A DNA stretch of 64,000 nucleotides. Origin: Diadema setosum (taxonomy: Eukaryota > Echinodermata > Echinoidea > Diadematoida > Diadematidae). Where the stretch lies: assembly GCA_033980235.1 (NCBI GenBank), contig CM067075.1:13918716-13982715 (forward strand), in the 5' to 3' direction. This document shows positions 37,301 through 47,119 of the stretch, piece after piece. The notes beneath the pieces were generated by a model that had not been told where the DNA came from, did not search any database, and was given only the letters and a program-made list of their open reading frames with translations. The position numbers and the translations under genes were made by a program. The first letter of the stretch is position 1. Every line of letters starts with the position of its first letter.

Positions 37301-37372
37301 TGCTTCACTTTGTTCCTCTCTATTTCCATGATTTCTCCTCCCTCTCTATCTCTTTCTCTCTCTCCCGCTATA

Positions 37373-37406
<34 letters not shown>

Positions 37407-40400
37407 CTCAATTCGTTATATCTCTCCCTCTTTCTTTCCTTCAGCATATTGTTATGTATCTTTCTGGGTTTCCCATTATTTGCCTTCCCAACTATCATTG
37501 TCTCCTCCTTCAAGTAGTATACGTCTCTCCCTCCTCTCACCCCCTCCCTCTCTCTCTCTCTCCCCCTCCATCTCCCCCCCCCCCTCTCTCTCTCTCTCCC
37601 TCCATCTCCCCCCCCCCCCCTCCCACCTCCTTCGATCTCTTTTCCATTATTGACAGTGCGTACAAAACATCCGCTTACGGCAAGTTTCCAAAACACTGAA
37701 AACAACTTCAACAAACTTTATATGAATCATGTGTCTGGTGTTTTCTTGATTTTGTTCATTACATGTAAATCTCCAGACATCTGGTATTTTGAATTGGTCT
37801 CGTGTTTCCCTGTTACTATATTTATGATCAACAAACGAAATAGTACGCGCATATTCACTATGTGAGCTAGAATAAGTAAACGTGAAATCTGTTGCAATTC
37901 CTGGGGGCCTGTTTCATAAAACTTGTTATCAGTGACAACTGCCACATTTCTATGACAAATTATGCTCTCAGCCAATCAGATGCAAGGATTTCAGTAGCTT
38001 GTCACATCAATGACAACTTGTCACTGATGACAAGTTTTATGAAACGGGCCCCAGGTAATCTTAACAAGTACAACGAAAACGAAATCGACTGACGATGTTT
38101 CTTCGTATAAAAAGAATGCCCGGAAAACCTACGTTAAAATGATATTTCTGTTTCCCAAATTGAAGAATCCTCATCACAACGCCACTGATGATAGCACTTA
38201 TATAGTGAACTATCGTCACGTGTGTTACAAAGCATATGAATATATATCACTGCAAGTATACCCACAGTGAGCACTGCTGGTAACTCTATCGTTCGTACAC
38301 AAGTATATCATTTCCCATTACAACTCCTCCTTTGCTACCACACTTTCTCATATAGTTCTTATACTGTCACTGACTTTATTTTGCGTTCCTATCAATGCTG
38401 TTACAGCTGATTAAGTGTGCTATAGAATTTCTACATTTTTTTTTTTACATTTCTACAACAGTGTACCATTACTACTATCATTGCTTACTTACTATGCTTT
38501 TGCTCTTTCAACAACGTTATACGTTTACTCATTACTGCAACCTTAAATCTACTACTCCTGCTACTTTCATTACTCTCGTCATATTTGCTGCTATATAACT
38601 GTGCTACTTTCAGTTAAACATAAAAATGAGATCAAAGGAATCGAGGATACACTTAATTGTTTCAGAATAAAGAGGAAGAAAAAAACATGCAGGAGCCTGC
38701 CGTCTTTAAGCACATGCTTGATAGTGATGGCAGCCTCAGAATCTCAAAGAAGGAAATAAGAAACATACAAATATATATACAAAATGGGCAATTTCCCATT
38801 GAATGCTTTGTGCTAATTTTCTACCACTGTATGATTGATATGTTGACCCGTTTCTACCACTTCATGATTGATATGTTACCTCTCATGCTCTCTATCCAAC
38901 TATAGAACTCCAACAACTGAAAAACTTCTATCATTTCAACTTCTGCTATCATACCTCCATACGCCTGCTTCTGCTGATTCTATTCTTGTTCATGTTCTTA
39001 CTCTTTACATCCTTTTTGTGTGTGTGTGTGTCTTTGGCTTTCTTATGGCTCTCTTTGCTCTTGTCTTAAAATCCTCTCGACGCCTTGGCAAAAGGAGAAG
39101 CATTGATGAAGAAACATTGACTATTATCAAGAGTATGTATGGGGTCCAAATTTAGTCACTTCCCGTACTCTTGATTCACTTACTGTCATCCTTCTTCTCC
39201 TTTTGCTAGTTAACTACTCCCAGGCCCCCGCTCCGTATCTAGTCACTTCCCCGCTCTTGATCCACTGTTACCCTTTTCCCTTTTTTTTTGCCTGTCAACT
39301 GCTCGCAGGCCCCCGCCCCGGGACCTAACTAGGAGGATAGCTCACCGGCCATCGGAAGAGGGAAAATGCAAGCCGCCCGTCGTTGACTCTGACGTCGAAC
39401 CTCGCCTATTGGATGAAAAAGGCGAAGTCGATGACGAAATGGAGAAAACGGCGATAAGCATCTGTCAGCGCTATACCCGAATCTTATCAATGCCTGCCTT
39501 CTGGTTCCTGCAAGTTGCAAGTCTCGTGTCTTTCACTGCGCTGTCTTTCAACCACATCAATCTCGTACGTATATCAAATCATTACTTACTATAAGTACAT
39601 TGTACTTCTTAATCACCTATTGTGTGTGTGTTCCATTTTCTCCTCTTCATTCATATCCTCTATAAAATATGGTCCTTTCATTCTAAAGCCCCGTTTTAAA
39701 GGGTGGGTACAGTTCTGGTTGAGGTGAGGATTTAGCTTTTAACGTTTTGCGAGATATTCAGAATCTACTCTATGAGCTGTCAAAGAGCATGCAATTCTAA
39801 GGGGTATCAAAAGTTTATTTGATGAAAATCGATTTTGAAATGGCTGAGATATCCAAAAACAAGGTGAAACAAAGAGATCCTAATAAAAGGCGTGGACTGT
39901 CGCCTTTTATTATTATTATTTTTTGGGGGGATATCTCAGCCATTTGAAAACCAATTTTCATAAAATAAATGTTAAATCCGTCTTAAAATTACATACTCTT
40001 TCATATTTCATAAGAGGTTTCTCATCATCTCACTTAGGAATGTTCAAAACGTGAATCCCCACCTCCACCAGTACTGTACAGTTCCTTTAGGAGCCCTGTT
40101 ACGGCGGCAACGTCCGGGCAACTTCAGGAATTTTGTTTTCCTGACGTTGTCGTGACGTTGTCGTGACGTTGTCGCGGTAAGATCTATTAAAACGGGGCTT
40201 CGGTCTGATCCGCAAACATACTGGACATATTTTTGTTGCTCTACTCGCACCCTTTTATTACCTTGAGTTCCGAAATACAATCGAACATTAAGGATAGAGT
40301 CTTTTAGTTGGTAATGTAATGATAATGGAAAGATAAACGATGAAATACAAACGTGAACTGAAGTGATGACTAGCAAATTGAACAGCTTTTCAAATCGATA

Positions 40401-43308
40401 AAAGTAGATGATATATGAAGTATTCTGTGATAATTAGAATGAAAATGTATATTAAATCATACATACCTTGAAGTATCAATCACATTAAAGGAAGTGGACC
40501 CGTATAACCACCTGCATCCAGGTCTGACTCTATACCTTCTTTTGAAAGTAAATCCTCGTTGTAACTGTGAAACTACCAACTTTATATCTACCGTTCCGAT
40601 GATGTCCCTTCATCTGTCGGTTCCAATGACGTCATATCCTCCTCAGGGAAGCTACCTCAGGTCGATCGGCATCTCGAGCCAGTTGACAGCGACACTGCAC
40701 TCCTTTCTGGCGGGCGGAGCGCTGGTGGGCCGTGCCAGCGTCATGCTCCTTACCCACAAGCTCCCCGTTCCCATCACCAGTCTTTACCCGTTCATCGCCA
40801 TGGCCAACTGTATCCTCACTGTACTCATACTCATCACGGCGGTCCAAGGCGTTCTCTACCTCTACGCTACAGGTGATTGCACATTAGGCTACGTATGCTT
40901 TAAGAAAATGTATGGAATGGTATGAGGGCGGTTAGTTGGCTCAGTCGGTACATCAGGGTCTGCCTTACAATCCTAAGGGCCCGGGTTCGAACCCGAGTCT
41001 GGACAGAGCAAAACACTCTGTCCCTCGGATAGGACATAATGTGGAGATCCCGCTTCATTCATTCATCGCAAAGGGCAGGGTGTTTAACCCGGGAAAGTGG
41101 TCCCACCTCACATCCAACTGGACCCCATGGAAAACCAGCTTAGCGTAGCTGAATATAGGCTATCCAGCCATCTTCTCAGATGGAAATGAACGAACAAATA
41201 ATTCAACAACCACCTACTCCCATGTCAGTTTTCTAGTTTGATAAAGAAATTCAGAAAAATCATATCTTCTATTTTCCCTCACCTTCCTTGTAGTTATTAT
41301 ACTTGACACAATGATATCCTATTCTTCCTAAAGCTCTGTATATAGGGTCTATATAGGATCAGGATTTAAATTCTGAACAGCTTCGATCAGTTGTATGTGT
41401 ATTCATTTTTAGGCAAAAGCAAAAGCCTGTGTTGTAAGTACAGCTCGATACTTGAAACAGGTACGTTGTCATGATAGGGCTAGAATGAAATTCTATAGAG
41501 GAATGCAGTTACTTATTTATTTGTTTATCTATCTATTTAGCTTCAAATTTTGAAGTATTGTTATGATTCAGCAATCATCACTTCATTTGAATTGCATACA
41601 TTTAAAAGTGACCATCACTGAATGTTATGCTTTTCTTATTATTATTTCTCGATTATGATGAAGTTTCCGTTGTTCCTTTTGGTCTTGCTTGCTGAAAACA
41701 TTCAAATTTGACATGAAGAGAAGCCATCGGTTTAATTAGCAGCTCAGGCGACAAGAAAGCGTCATTACCTTCAATAAATCAGACCCTTTTTCTTAGAGTC
41801 TTACATGAGTAGTTTGTTGGTACGTTGTTGGGTCAGTTCGTTATTCCGGAGGTTCGTTATTCCGGAGGTTCGTTATTTCGAAGGTTCGTTGATCCGAAAA
41901 TGAAATAAAGTTCGTTGTTCCGAATGCTCGTAATTATCGAAGGTTTGTTAATCCGAAACGAAATAAAATTTGCAATTCCGGAGGTTCGATAGTAGGCAAC
42001 GTCTTTACATTTTCGGATTAACAAATCTTATTTCATTTCAGACTAACGAACATTCAGAATAACGCTGTGAATATTGGGATTAACGTACCTTTTGGAAAAA
42101 GGAAGTTTTGTGTTTCGAAATAACGAACCTTCGGAGTACCGGTGGGGGTGGGGAGGCAGCTTATATAGATTGCAGATGCTCCTGCCAGTCATCCTCCTCG
42201 GCGTTGTCCGGTCTAAACATCCATGTCCTGGACCAATGGGAGGTACCATTTAATCCTCTCAATTCTATTCCCTGAAAATCTCGTTCAGCTGTTACACAAT
42301 AGTCTGACTCTCGGCTATGATGAGAGTGAACTCGAACAGCAGGGGGTGTTGAAAATGTGAAAAAAGTATAGAGATTAATGATTTTACATACAAGTAGATA
42401 TGTAGCTCATATCCACGTTATAGTCAGCATCCAATTATTGACCGCGGTGATTGCTGCTCCCTCCGTTCATGTTGTCTCACTTATGTTTATTTTATTTTAT
42501 CATTATTATTTTCTTCTTTTTTCAGCGGTGGGATTTCTCAGGGCCTTGTTCCTCTCTCTTGCCATGGGTATGGCTGTTGAACTCTTTGGAAGAGACTTTG
42601 CGGCGGAAGCTTACAACGGAGTCTTCTGTACATGGGGCATTGCAAGCGTTTTGGCAGCAATAATCCCAGGTATGTGACTATTATTGCAAATCAATAGAGA
42701 GAAAAAAAAAGAAGGTAGAATAAAGCACACTATCAAAAACAAAGCAGAACAAAGCCTGGTCCTGAAAGGTGCATGGGTCCCATCTTTTATCACGATTCTC
42801 TTTGTTTCTAGGTATCTTTGCCATTTCAAAACCAATTTTCATCAATTAAACATTGAATTCCTTTTAAAATTGTATGCTCTGTGAAATGCCATATAAGTGT
42901 TTTTTAAGTATCTTGCAAAAAGTTAAAACCTGAATCTTTATCTCAACCAAAACTATCCCACCCCTTTAAGGGATTACTTACAGGTACAGCAAACGGAAAA
43001 TACATTCCTCTTTATACTCTGTTCTAGGGATCACATACGACACTACTGGCTCCTATACAGTATCTGTGCTCACCTGTGCCATCTTCTGGGGCTGCTCTGC
43101 GCTCTTCTACGGCATTACGTTCCTCGTTTATCGGCGGAGCACTAGACGGGTTGATGGAAGAAAATCACTAAACAACGACCACGTGGAGACGAAGTCGCTG
43201 ACCAAACAAGACCTCAGTACCACCGCGAACAAGGTTGGCGTTGACGATGAAAACGACGCGTCGACTAAGGAAGTGTTACTAGTGACAGATCGGCTGACAA
43301 CTGTTTGA
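31130..43308 (+). CDS. SLC16-like (monocarboxylate transporter-type) membrane transporter, seven coding exons
   Basis: Joining 31130-31382, 32205-32501, 36975-37095, 39309-39564, 40647-40872, 42526-42669 and 43028-43308 gives 1,578 nt, a 525-residue protein. Every junction is GT-AG with matching phase. It has the 12-helix major facilitator layout: six hydrophobic segments, a hydrophilic loop at about 225-285, six more, and a polar C-tail. RKIGYRATLAG after helix 2 and YFDQEHCAGP..SMGF with GWRW resemble SLC16 (YF.K...A.G...G, GWR). The usual SLC16 helix-1 motif (DGGWGW-like) is absent; NNPRYFRW stands there. Family knowledge suggests plasma-membrane transport of monocarboxylates or related small solutes. 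The substrate cannot be read here. It could be another MFS branch. Confidence 0.8.
32205..32501 (+). CDS. transporter coding exon 2
   Basis: Residues 85-183 and one base of 184, covering about helices 2-4 with NWMGTIPWILF and RKIGYRATLAG. The acceptor is TACGCAG and the donor GTGAGT. (TTA)n sequence lies in the intron upstream. Confidence 0.85.
34230..34615. mobile_element. palindromic repeat family P1, full copy in intron 2
   Basis: The left arm (TAGTTTTGGTTGATATGATG...GAAATGGCTGAGA) and right arm (TCTTAGCCATTTCAAAACC...CTCAACCAAAACTATACTT) are inverted copies of about 180 bp around AATAAAAGGTTGGTCCAACC. An (AAC)n run interrupts the left arm. There are no coding sequences. Confidence 0.75.
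34930..35137. mobile_element. diverged pogo-like MITE in intron 2
   Basis: ATCCCGTTATAATTGATTCC at the left and, inverted, GTGCACTC at the right (GAGTGCACTGTA). The interior GGACCTGAATTTTTACTTTA is shared with the copy at 62015-62165. Confidence 0.5.
35578..36556. mobile_element. CCTCCGCC element with (CCGT)n and GGTCAAAGGTCAAG repeats
   Basis: The ends TATGCCTCCGCCA and TGGCGGAGGCATA are inverted repeats. The left end also folds on itself (ATGCCTCCGCCAC...GTGGTGCCGGAGGCAT). A (GTCC)n run follows at 35623-35672. The interior holds two or three ~250-bp units, each with GGTCAAAGGTCAAG, TCTTGAAACTTAGT and a TTTTCTCC(A/C)TA word. The layout is that of a non-autonomous DNA element. The array at 52243-53150 is related. 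Confidence 0.7.
36975..37095 (+). CDS. transporter coding exon 3
   Basis: Residues 184-224 (SILVFSPVIQ...TWGWRWTVR), helices 5-6. The acceptor is TGTCCAG and the donor GTATCT. Intron 2 before it is the largest (4,473 bp) and holds three repeat elements. Confidence 0.85.
37355..37640 (+). repeat. (TA)n and CT/C-rich low-complexity tract in intron 3
   Basis: An (AT)n run at 37375-37402 and then long CTCTCT and CCCC tracts to 37640. Apparent open frames here are composition artefacts. Confidence 0.85.
37901..38054. mobile_element. palindromic MITE (family P2), copy 2, intron 3
   Basis: CTGGGGGCCTGTTTCATAAA at the left is inverted at the right (TTTATGAAACGGGCCCCAG). The arms continue through ACTTGT.ATCAGTGACAA. 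The central segment (CAATCAGATGCAAGGATTT) is shared with 10094-10233. Confidence 0.75.
39153..39321 (+). repeat. tandem duplication of the exon-4 3' splice site
   Basis: Unit 1 (39153-39239) and unit 2 (39240-39321) both run TAGTCACTTCCC ... pyrimidine tract ... CTCCCAG or CTCGCAG, then GCCCCCGC. The second AG is the acceptor of exon 4. The first (39222-39223) has its own pyrimidine tract, but splicing there would reach an in-frame TAG six codons later. Confidence 0.75.
39309..39564 (+). CDS. transporter coding exon 4
   Basis: Residues 224-309: the central cytoplasmic loop, rich in Pro, Arg and acidic residues, and helix 7 (FWFLQVASLVSFTALSF). The acceptor is CTCGCAG and the donor GTACGT. 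The acceptor region is duplicated just upstream (see 39153-39321). Confidence 0.85.
39705..40085. mobile_element. palindromic repeat family P1, full copy in intron 4
   Basis: Same structure as 34230-34615: a left arm with GTTTTGCGAGATATTCAG and GAAATGGCTGAGATATCC, a right arm with GATATCTCAGCCATTTGAAA, and a centre CCTAATAAAAGGCG...CGCCTTTTATTATT. Confidence 0.75.
40647..40872 (+). CDS. transporter coding exon 5
   Basis: Residues 310-384: about helices 8-9 with GALVGRASVMLLTHKLP. The acceptor is CTCCTCAG and the donor GTGATT. A SINE begins about 50 bp after the donor. Confidence 0.85.
40927..41205 (+). mobile_element. tRNA-derived SINE, copy 2, in intron 5
   Basis: A box TGGCTCAGTCGG at 40937-40948 and B box GGTTCGAACCC at 40984-40994, then the same body as copy 1 (ACACTCTGTCCCTCGGATAG, GGGTGTTTAACCCGG, CTGGACCCCATGGAA). 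It ends in a GAACGAACAAATAATTC tail. Copy 2 lacks about 40 bp present in copy 1 after the tRNA-like head. Confidence 0.8.
41834..42135. mobile_element. foldback element of GTTCGTTATTCCGAAGG units, copy 2, intron 5
   Basis: The left arm 41834-41995 repeats GGTTCGTTATTCCGGAGG and GATCCGAAAATGAAATAA. The right arm 42000-42135 carries the inverted motifs (TTTCGGATTAACAAATC, CGAAATAACGAACCTTCGG). Compact relative of 8206-9141. Confidence 0.75.
42526..42669 (+). CDS. transporter coding exon 6
   Basis: Residues 385-432 (AVGFLRALFLSLAMGMAVEL...), about helices 10-11. A strong pyrimidine tract and TTTTTTCAG acceptor, donor GTATGT. Confidence 0.85.
42770..42965 (+). mobile_element. half copy of palindromic family P1 in intron 6
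   Basis: Right-arm sequence only (TTTGCCATTTCAAAACC, TTTTCATCAATTAAACATTG, CTCAACCAAAACTATCCC), parallel to the solo arm at 5630-5815. Confidence 0.65.
43028..43308 (+). CDS. transporter coding exon 7 (terminal)
   Basis: Residues 433-525: the last helix, then a charged tail (VYRRSTRRVDGRKS ... VTDRLTTV) and TGA. The acceptor is GTTCTAG. Confidence 0.85.
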
Positions 43309-43345
43309 GAATGTTGGAAGTTTGACATACTACGACGCCGACAAA

Positions 43346-43351
43346 AATAAA
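43346..43351 (+). terminator. polyadenylation signal AATAAA of the transporter gene
   Basis: The first AATAAA after the stop codon, 38 nt downstream of 43308. No cleavage site evidence is visible, so a longer 3' UTR remains possible. Confidence 0.5.
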
Positions 43352-44368
43352 TGTTCACAAAAACCAGACAAAATCTAAACACGTGCCTAATAATGCTTCA
43401 AACAATCTCAATTCTTTGCTTCTGAATATCGTTTAGATGTGTCATTTCATCATAGAATTGAGCAAAAAAGTTGGTTATGAATACAGTAATAATCTACATC
43501 CATGAAAGTGTTTAGAATGTGTTACTATGGGTACGATATAGCAAATCTACCTCTTTATGGTAACACTTCTCGATAAGCATAATAATTATGTAGAAGCGCG
43601 TCGGTTCGAAAACCCTATACGAGTTTTACGTACAGTTAACAGTGAATGCGGACGGTATTCCCCGATTTGCTCAACATACAAATGACACATTCCCGATAGA
43701 TAAATAGGCCATATAAATACACATGCTATCTCCCCTCCTCTTTACTACAGGACTGTTAAGATTACCAGATATAGTTCAAGATGGCCGAAGAATATGATAG
43801 AAAAAAAAAATCTGCGGAGATCTATGTGCTTGTGTACTGATTACCATGGTTACGCGATGTGCCGCGTGTCAAAAGAAAGTTGAGGTACATTTGACCATGG
43901 CTCATCTAAATATTTTTCTCTTGCATCAAGGGTTTTTAATGCTTCTCTATTAGTTAGAGTAACAGCTGTAACTCCTCGCATTATAGCTTAATAATAATAA
44001 TTAAAAAGAAGGAGGGTATCCCTGAGCAACCAGTGTTAGTCTACGTAAAATACGGTCGAATTTGGAATTTTAGGTATTTTCATAATTATTCTAAGTCAAG
44101 TATGGACATGCTCTGGCTTCGTCAGTGGAGTTTGTTGTATACTGTATTCGAGGCACTCGTGGTTTGAATCCTATGAGTTGTTTTTTTGTGAGCGACAGCG
44201 AGGTGAACATCAGGACTGGTGAAGGTCTTTGGCAAGATCATACTATTCGGACTTACCTTTGCAGTGACGGGGCACTCATGATGAACCTATAGTAATGACT
44301 AATATCCTTCCTCTGAAATATGAATAAGTGATTTCCACTGTCAAGATAGAAAGAGAGATGCATATAGA

Positions 44369-44442
<74 letters not shown>

Positions 44443-44920
44443 ATGTGTGCGTGAGAGAAAGAGAATGGAAGAAGGTTGCTAAAATGAAACATAACAGGTG
44501 TGTTGAGATAAACTTCTATCGATTTTATACAGGTGAGGTGACAGGTGCGGAGTAATGGCAGTGTAAATCTGCTTCGTCCTGCCGTATTCCACTAACTTTG
44601 TTATCATTATTGCAATAAAGGTAGTAGTAATATATGATTACGTTTATACATATTATCAAGTCTAAAAAGTAGTGCACATCAAGGTAATGCAGTGTTTCTA
44701 TACATGTATAACGTATACACTGAAATTGTGATAAGAAAGAGAGTCTGTTAAGTATATCAACCTTAAAAAAAGTTTTTAGGCCTAATTCCTATTCGCAGTA
44801 ATTGGGGATGTTCTTCGTGCAACTTGCAGTGGAACAATATAATGTTATGAATCAAAGGATTCACATTTGATTACTAACAATATGCTCTCTTGAAGATTAT
44901 CATTCATCCAGCCGACGTGT
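43352..44920. other. intergenic stretch with a (TA)n(TG)n tract
   Basis: A (TA)n run at about 44370-44402 leads into (TG)n to 44440. No gene supported. Confidence 0.5.
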
Positions 44921-45648
44921 AATTGATCTCCAAAATTCATATGAATCACAAAACTGGAATTGGAACTAACGTCGTGCGACGTTTTGCCGATTATCAATCA
45001 GCTGCTTCTGGCGTACTTCCACTGGACTTGCTGGAAAAAAAAAAAAATATATATATATATACATTTGAAAACGAGTGGAGGAACCCAGCCTCAACAGGAA
45101 GAGGGGCTTCCTTTTCAACCTTTTACATGCCTGGGACTATGGGGCGCCAAGTGTCGCATGGTTTCTTTCGTTACGAAATATTGTCATTTCGTTACGAAGT
45201 GGCCATTTCGTCGACTAAAAAAAAAAACTCATTTCGTCCACGACATGTTCATTTCGTTACGAAATGACTTTATTTCGTTACGAAATGACCATTGCGTCGA
45301 CGAAATGCAGTGTCGACAAACTGACTTCATTTCGCTACGAAATATTGTCATTTCGTCACGAAATGGCCATTTCGCCGACGAAATGACTGCATTTCGTAAG
45401 AAAGAGACCATTACGACACTTGGCGCCCCGTATGCATGGGACCGGGCAATACGAGAGATTCCGAGCCGTCTTTCACGCGCTCGTGAGCGCATCAGTGCGT
45501 GAAATTCCTGCACGTCTTCACACATAGTAAGGGTCATTCTTTCACTGGAAGGATGCCAGAAGAAGCTGATTAATAATCGGCGAAACGTCGCACAACGTAA
45601 CTTTCCTCTCCAGTTTTGTGATTTATAAGAATTTTGGAGAATTCGCTG
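44921..45648. mobile_element. inverted-repeat element (outer), ~105-bp arms
   Basis: The left arm 44921-45028 and right arm 45540-45648 are inverted copies: AATCACAAAACTGG, CGTCGTGCGACGTTTTGCCG and CAGCTGCTTCTGGC on the left correspond to CCAGTTTTGTGATT, CGGCGAAACGTCGCACAACG and GCCAGAAGAAGCTG on the right. The interior is largely taken up by a second palindromic element. Confidence 0.7.
45141..45429. mobile_element. palindromic MITE (family P3) nested in the outer element
   Basis: The ends GGGGCGCCAAGTGTCG and CGACACTTGGCGCCCC are perfect inverted repeats. The interior repeats TTTCGTTACGAAATG and ATTTCGTCGACGAAATG words, each a small palindrome. The same ends and words form the palindrome at 49042-49183. 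Confidence 0.8.
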
Positions 45649-46294
45649 TCAGTTCAAGCAGCGTTACATATCGTGTTTGTTCTATAATTTGATTGGAGTA
45701 AAAAGATTAATGAATCATAAATCGATGTGAGGTTATGTGAGCGTGTATTGCTGTGTGAAGAACTGGTATTTTTACATCAGAGTCTTGGCTGCTGAATTCA
45801 TATTAAAATCTATGTTGGATGAAATTGAAGAAAATAAAAGTGACGTCGAACAGTTCACATAATTATTCTCGTCAAGAGAGTCGGGTCAGGAGCGAAATGG
45901 TTTGAGGAAGGACAAATATTCATTTGAACAGTTGTTGAAAACGAACGAGAGAAAATTAGTATAACCGAAAGTAGGGAATTGGCATGCAGATACACAGACG
46001 GTATCAAAACATTGGATAATTTCATGGAAAAATATTTTTGGATTTTAATGTGCGTTAGATAAAAATCCTTCTTCTTAATGTGATTTTTTGTATCAGTTGA
46101 AAAAAGGAATTTTTGTAAAGGAAAAGAAACTAAAAAAAAAAAAATACCCTGAATGTTACAAAGTTTTAACTTAAGCGGATAAAGTGTGATAAGTTTCCGG
46201 GCAATAATGGATTTCAATACAAAGTGGAGTTTTATAGCACTTCTTTTGTCAATTTGGGGGATATTTTTAGTAAAGACATTAAACCAAGCATACA

Positions 46295-46318
46295 ATGGGT
46301 GGGGGGGGGGGGGGGGAA
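46295..46318 (+). repeat. poly-G tract
   Basis: A long G run with a T and closing AA interruptions, inside the decayed LINE. Confidence 0.9.
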
Positions 46319-46499
46319 GGGAGGAGTATCCATATCCAAAAAGCATGTAGGCACTATAGTAATTACATTGATATAGAGCAGGAAGGTAAAGATGGCATGT
46401 CGATTAAAGATTGTAACTATATAATATGGGCTTTGAGCACTCTTTTACAGAGTGGATTTGACGCGATATAGATACTTCTACTACTAATAATAATCATCA

Positions 46500-46607
46500 T
46501 CATTCAAATAACAATAATAATAATTACAACAATAATAATAATGATTATTATTATTATCATTATTATTATTGTTATTATTATTATTATCATTGTTATTATT
46601 ATTATCA

Positions 46608-46655
<48 letters not shown>
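46500..46655 (+). repeat. (TTA)n/(TAA)n microsatellite
   Basis: AAT units change to ATT units around 46540 and continue to about 46655, so the tract can fold on itself. Confidence 0.9.
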
Positions 46656-46657
<2 letters not shown>

Positions 46658-46884
46658 AGATTACAGATCTATTACATGGCCAAATGCTAATCATAAGATT
46701 TTGTCAAAAGTTTAAAAATAAACAAAGATTATGAAAGTGGTACTACTTGAAATTGTTAATCATGCTTGTTCATTGTGATCATGTTAGTTACATGAAAATC
46801 AAAAGTATTTGAGAAGCTGTTTAGATGATAGACGTTTTATTTCTCTATGGCTACCCAAAGGGGTTTTGGTAGATATTGAAAAAG

Positions 46885-47119
46885 CATTTGATTCTGGTGC
46901 GAGTTTCTTCACTTTGTCTCCCTCTACAAATTAAATTTGTTAAGATCGCAACTGCTGATCTGTAAATTAACAAACATGTCGGGAAAAAAGGAACCAGTGG
47001 GACTCAAACTAGTCATCTACTGCTTTCCGGGCAGCGACACTCGCACCTGTGAAGTGAAGAAACTAGCACCTGAACCTTCACCCTTCTGAATATCATATTT
47101 CTCTCAACATTTGATTCTG
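46885..47119 (-). mobile_element. SINE-like insertion with 12-bp target duplication in LINE remnant
   Basis: CATTTGATTCTG occurs at 46885-46896 and again at 47108-47119, bracketing 211 bp that interrupt the reverse transcriptase motif. On the minus strand the insert contains GTGCGAGTGTCG and AGTTTGAGTCCCAC, which resemble pol III A and B boxes. Its outer parts carry GTGCGAGTTTCTTCACTT and, inverted, AAGTGAAGAAACTAGCAC. The duplication length suits LINE-machinery insertion. Confidence 0.55.

Noticed and set aside
36889..37331. Alternative overlapping frames around exon 3
   Set aside because: Only the frame continuing T|CT ATC and ending AT CAG fits the phases of exons 2 and 4.
40494..40646. 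Extension of exon 5 upstream to an ATG at 40494
   Set aside because: The frame is open there, but the strong CTCCTCAG acceptor at 40646 and phase agreement with exon 4 place the exon start at 40647.
45229..45537. Open frames over 44923-45537
   Set aside because: They arise from palindromic TTTCGTTACGAAATG repeats in both strands and show no protein-family features.
45555..45590. Hammerhead ribozyme core (CTGATTA...CGAAACGTC)
   Set aside because: The required CTGATGA core is changed and stem II does not pair. Likewise the CGAAACGTC near 27258 lacks a CTGATGA partner.
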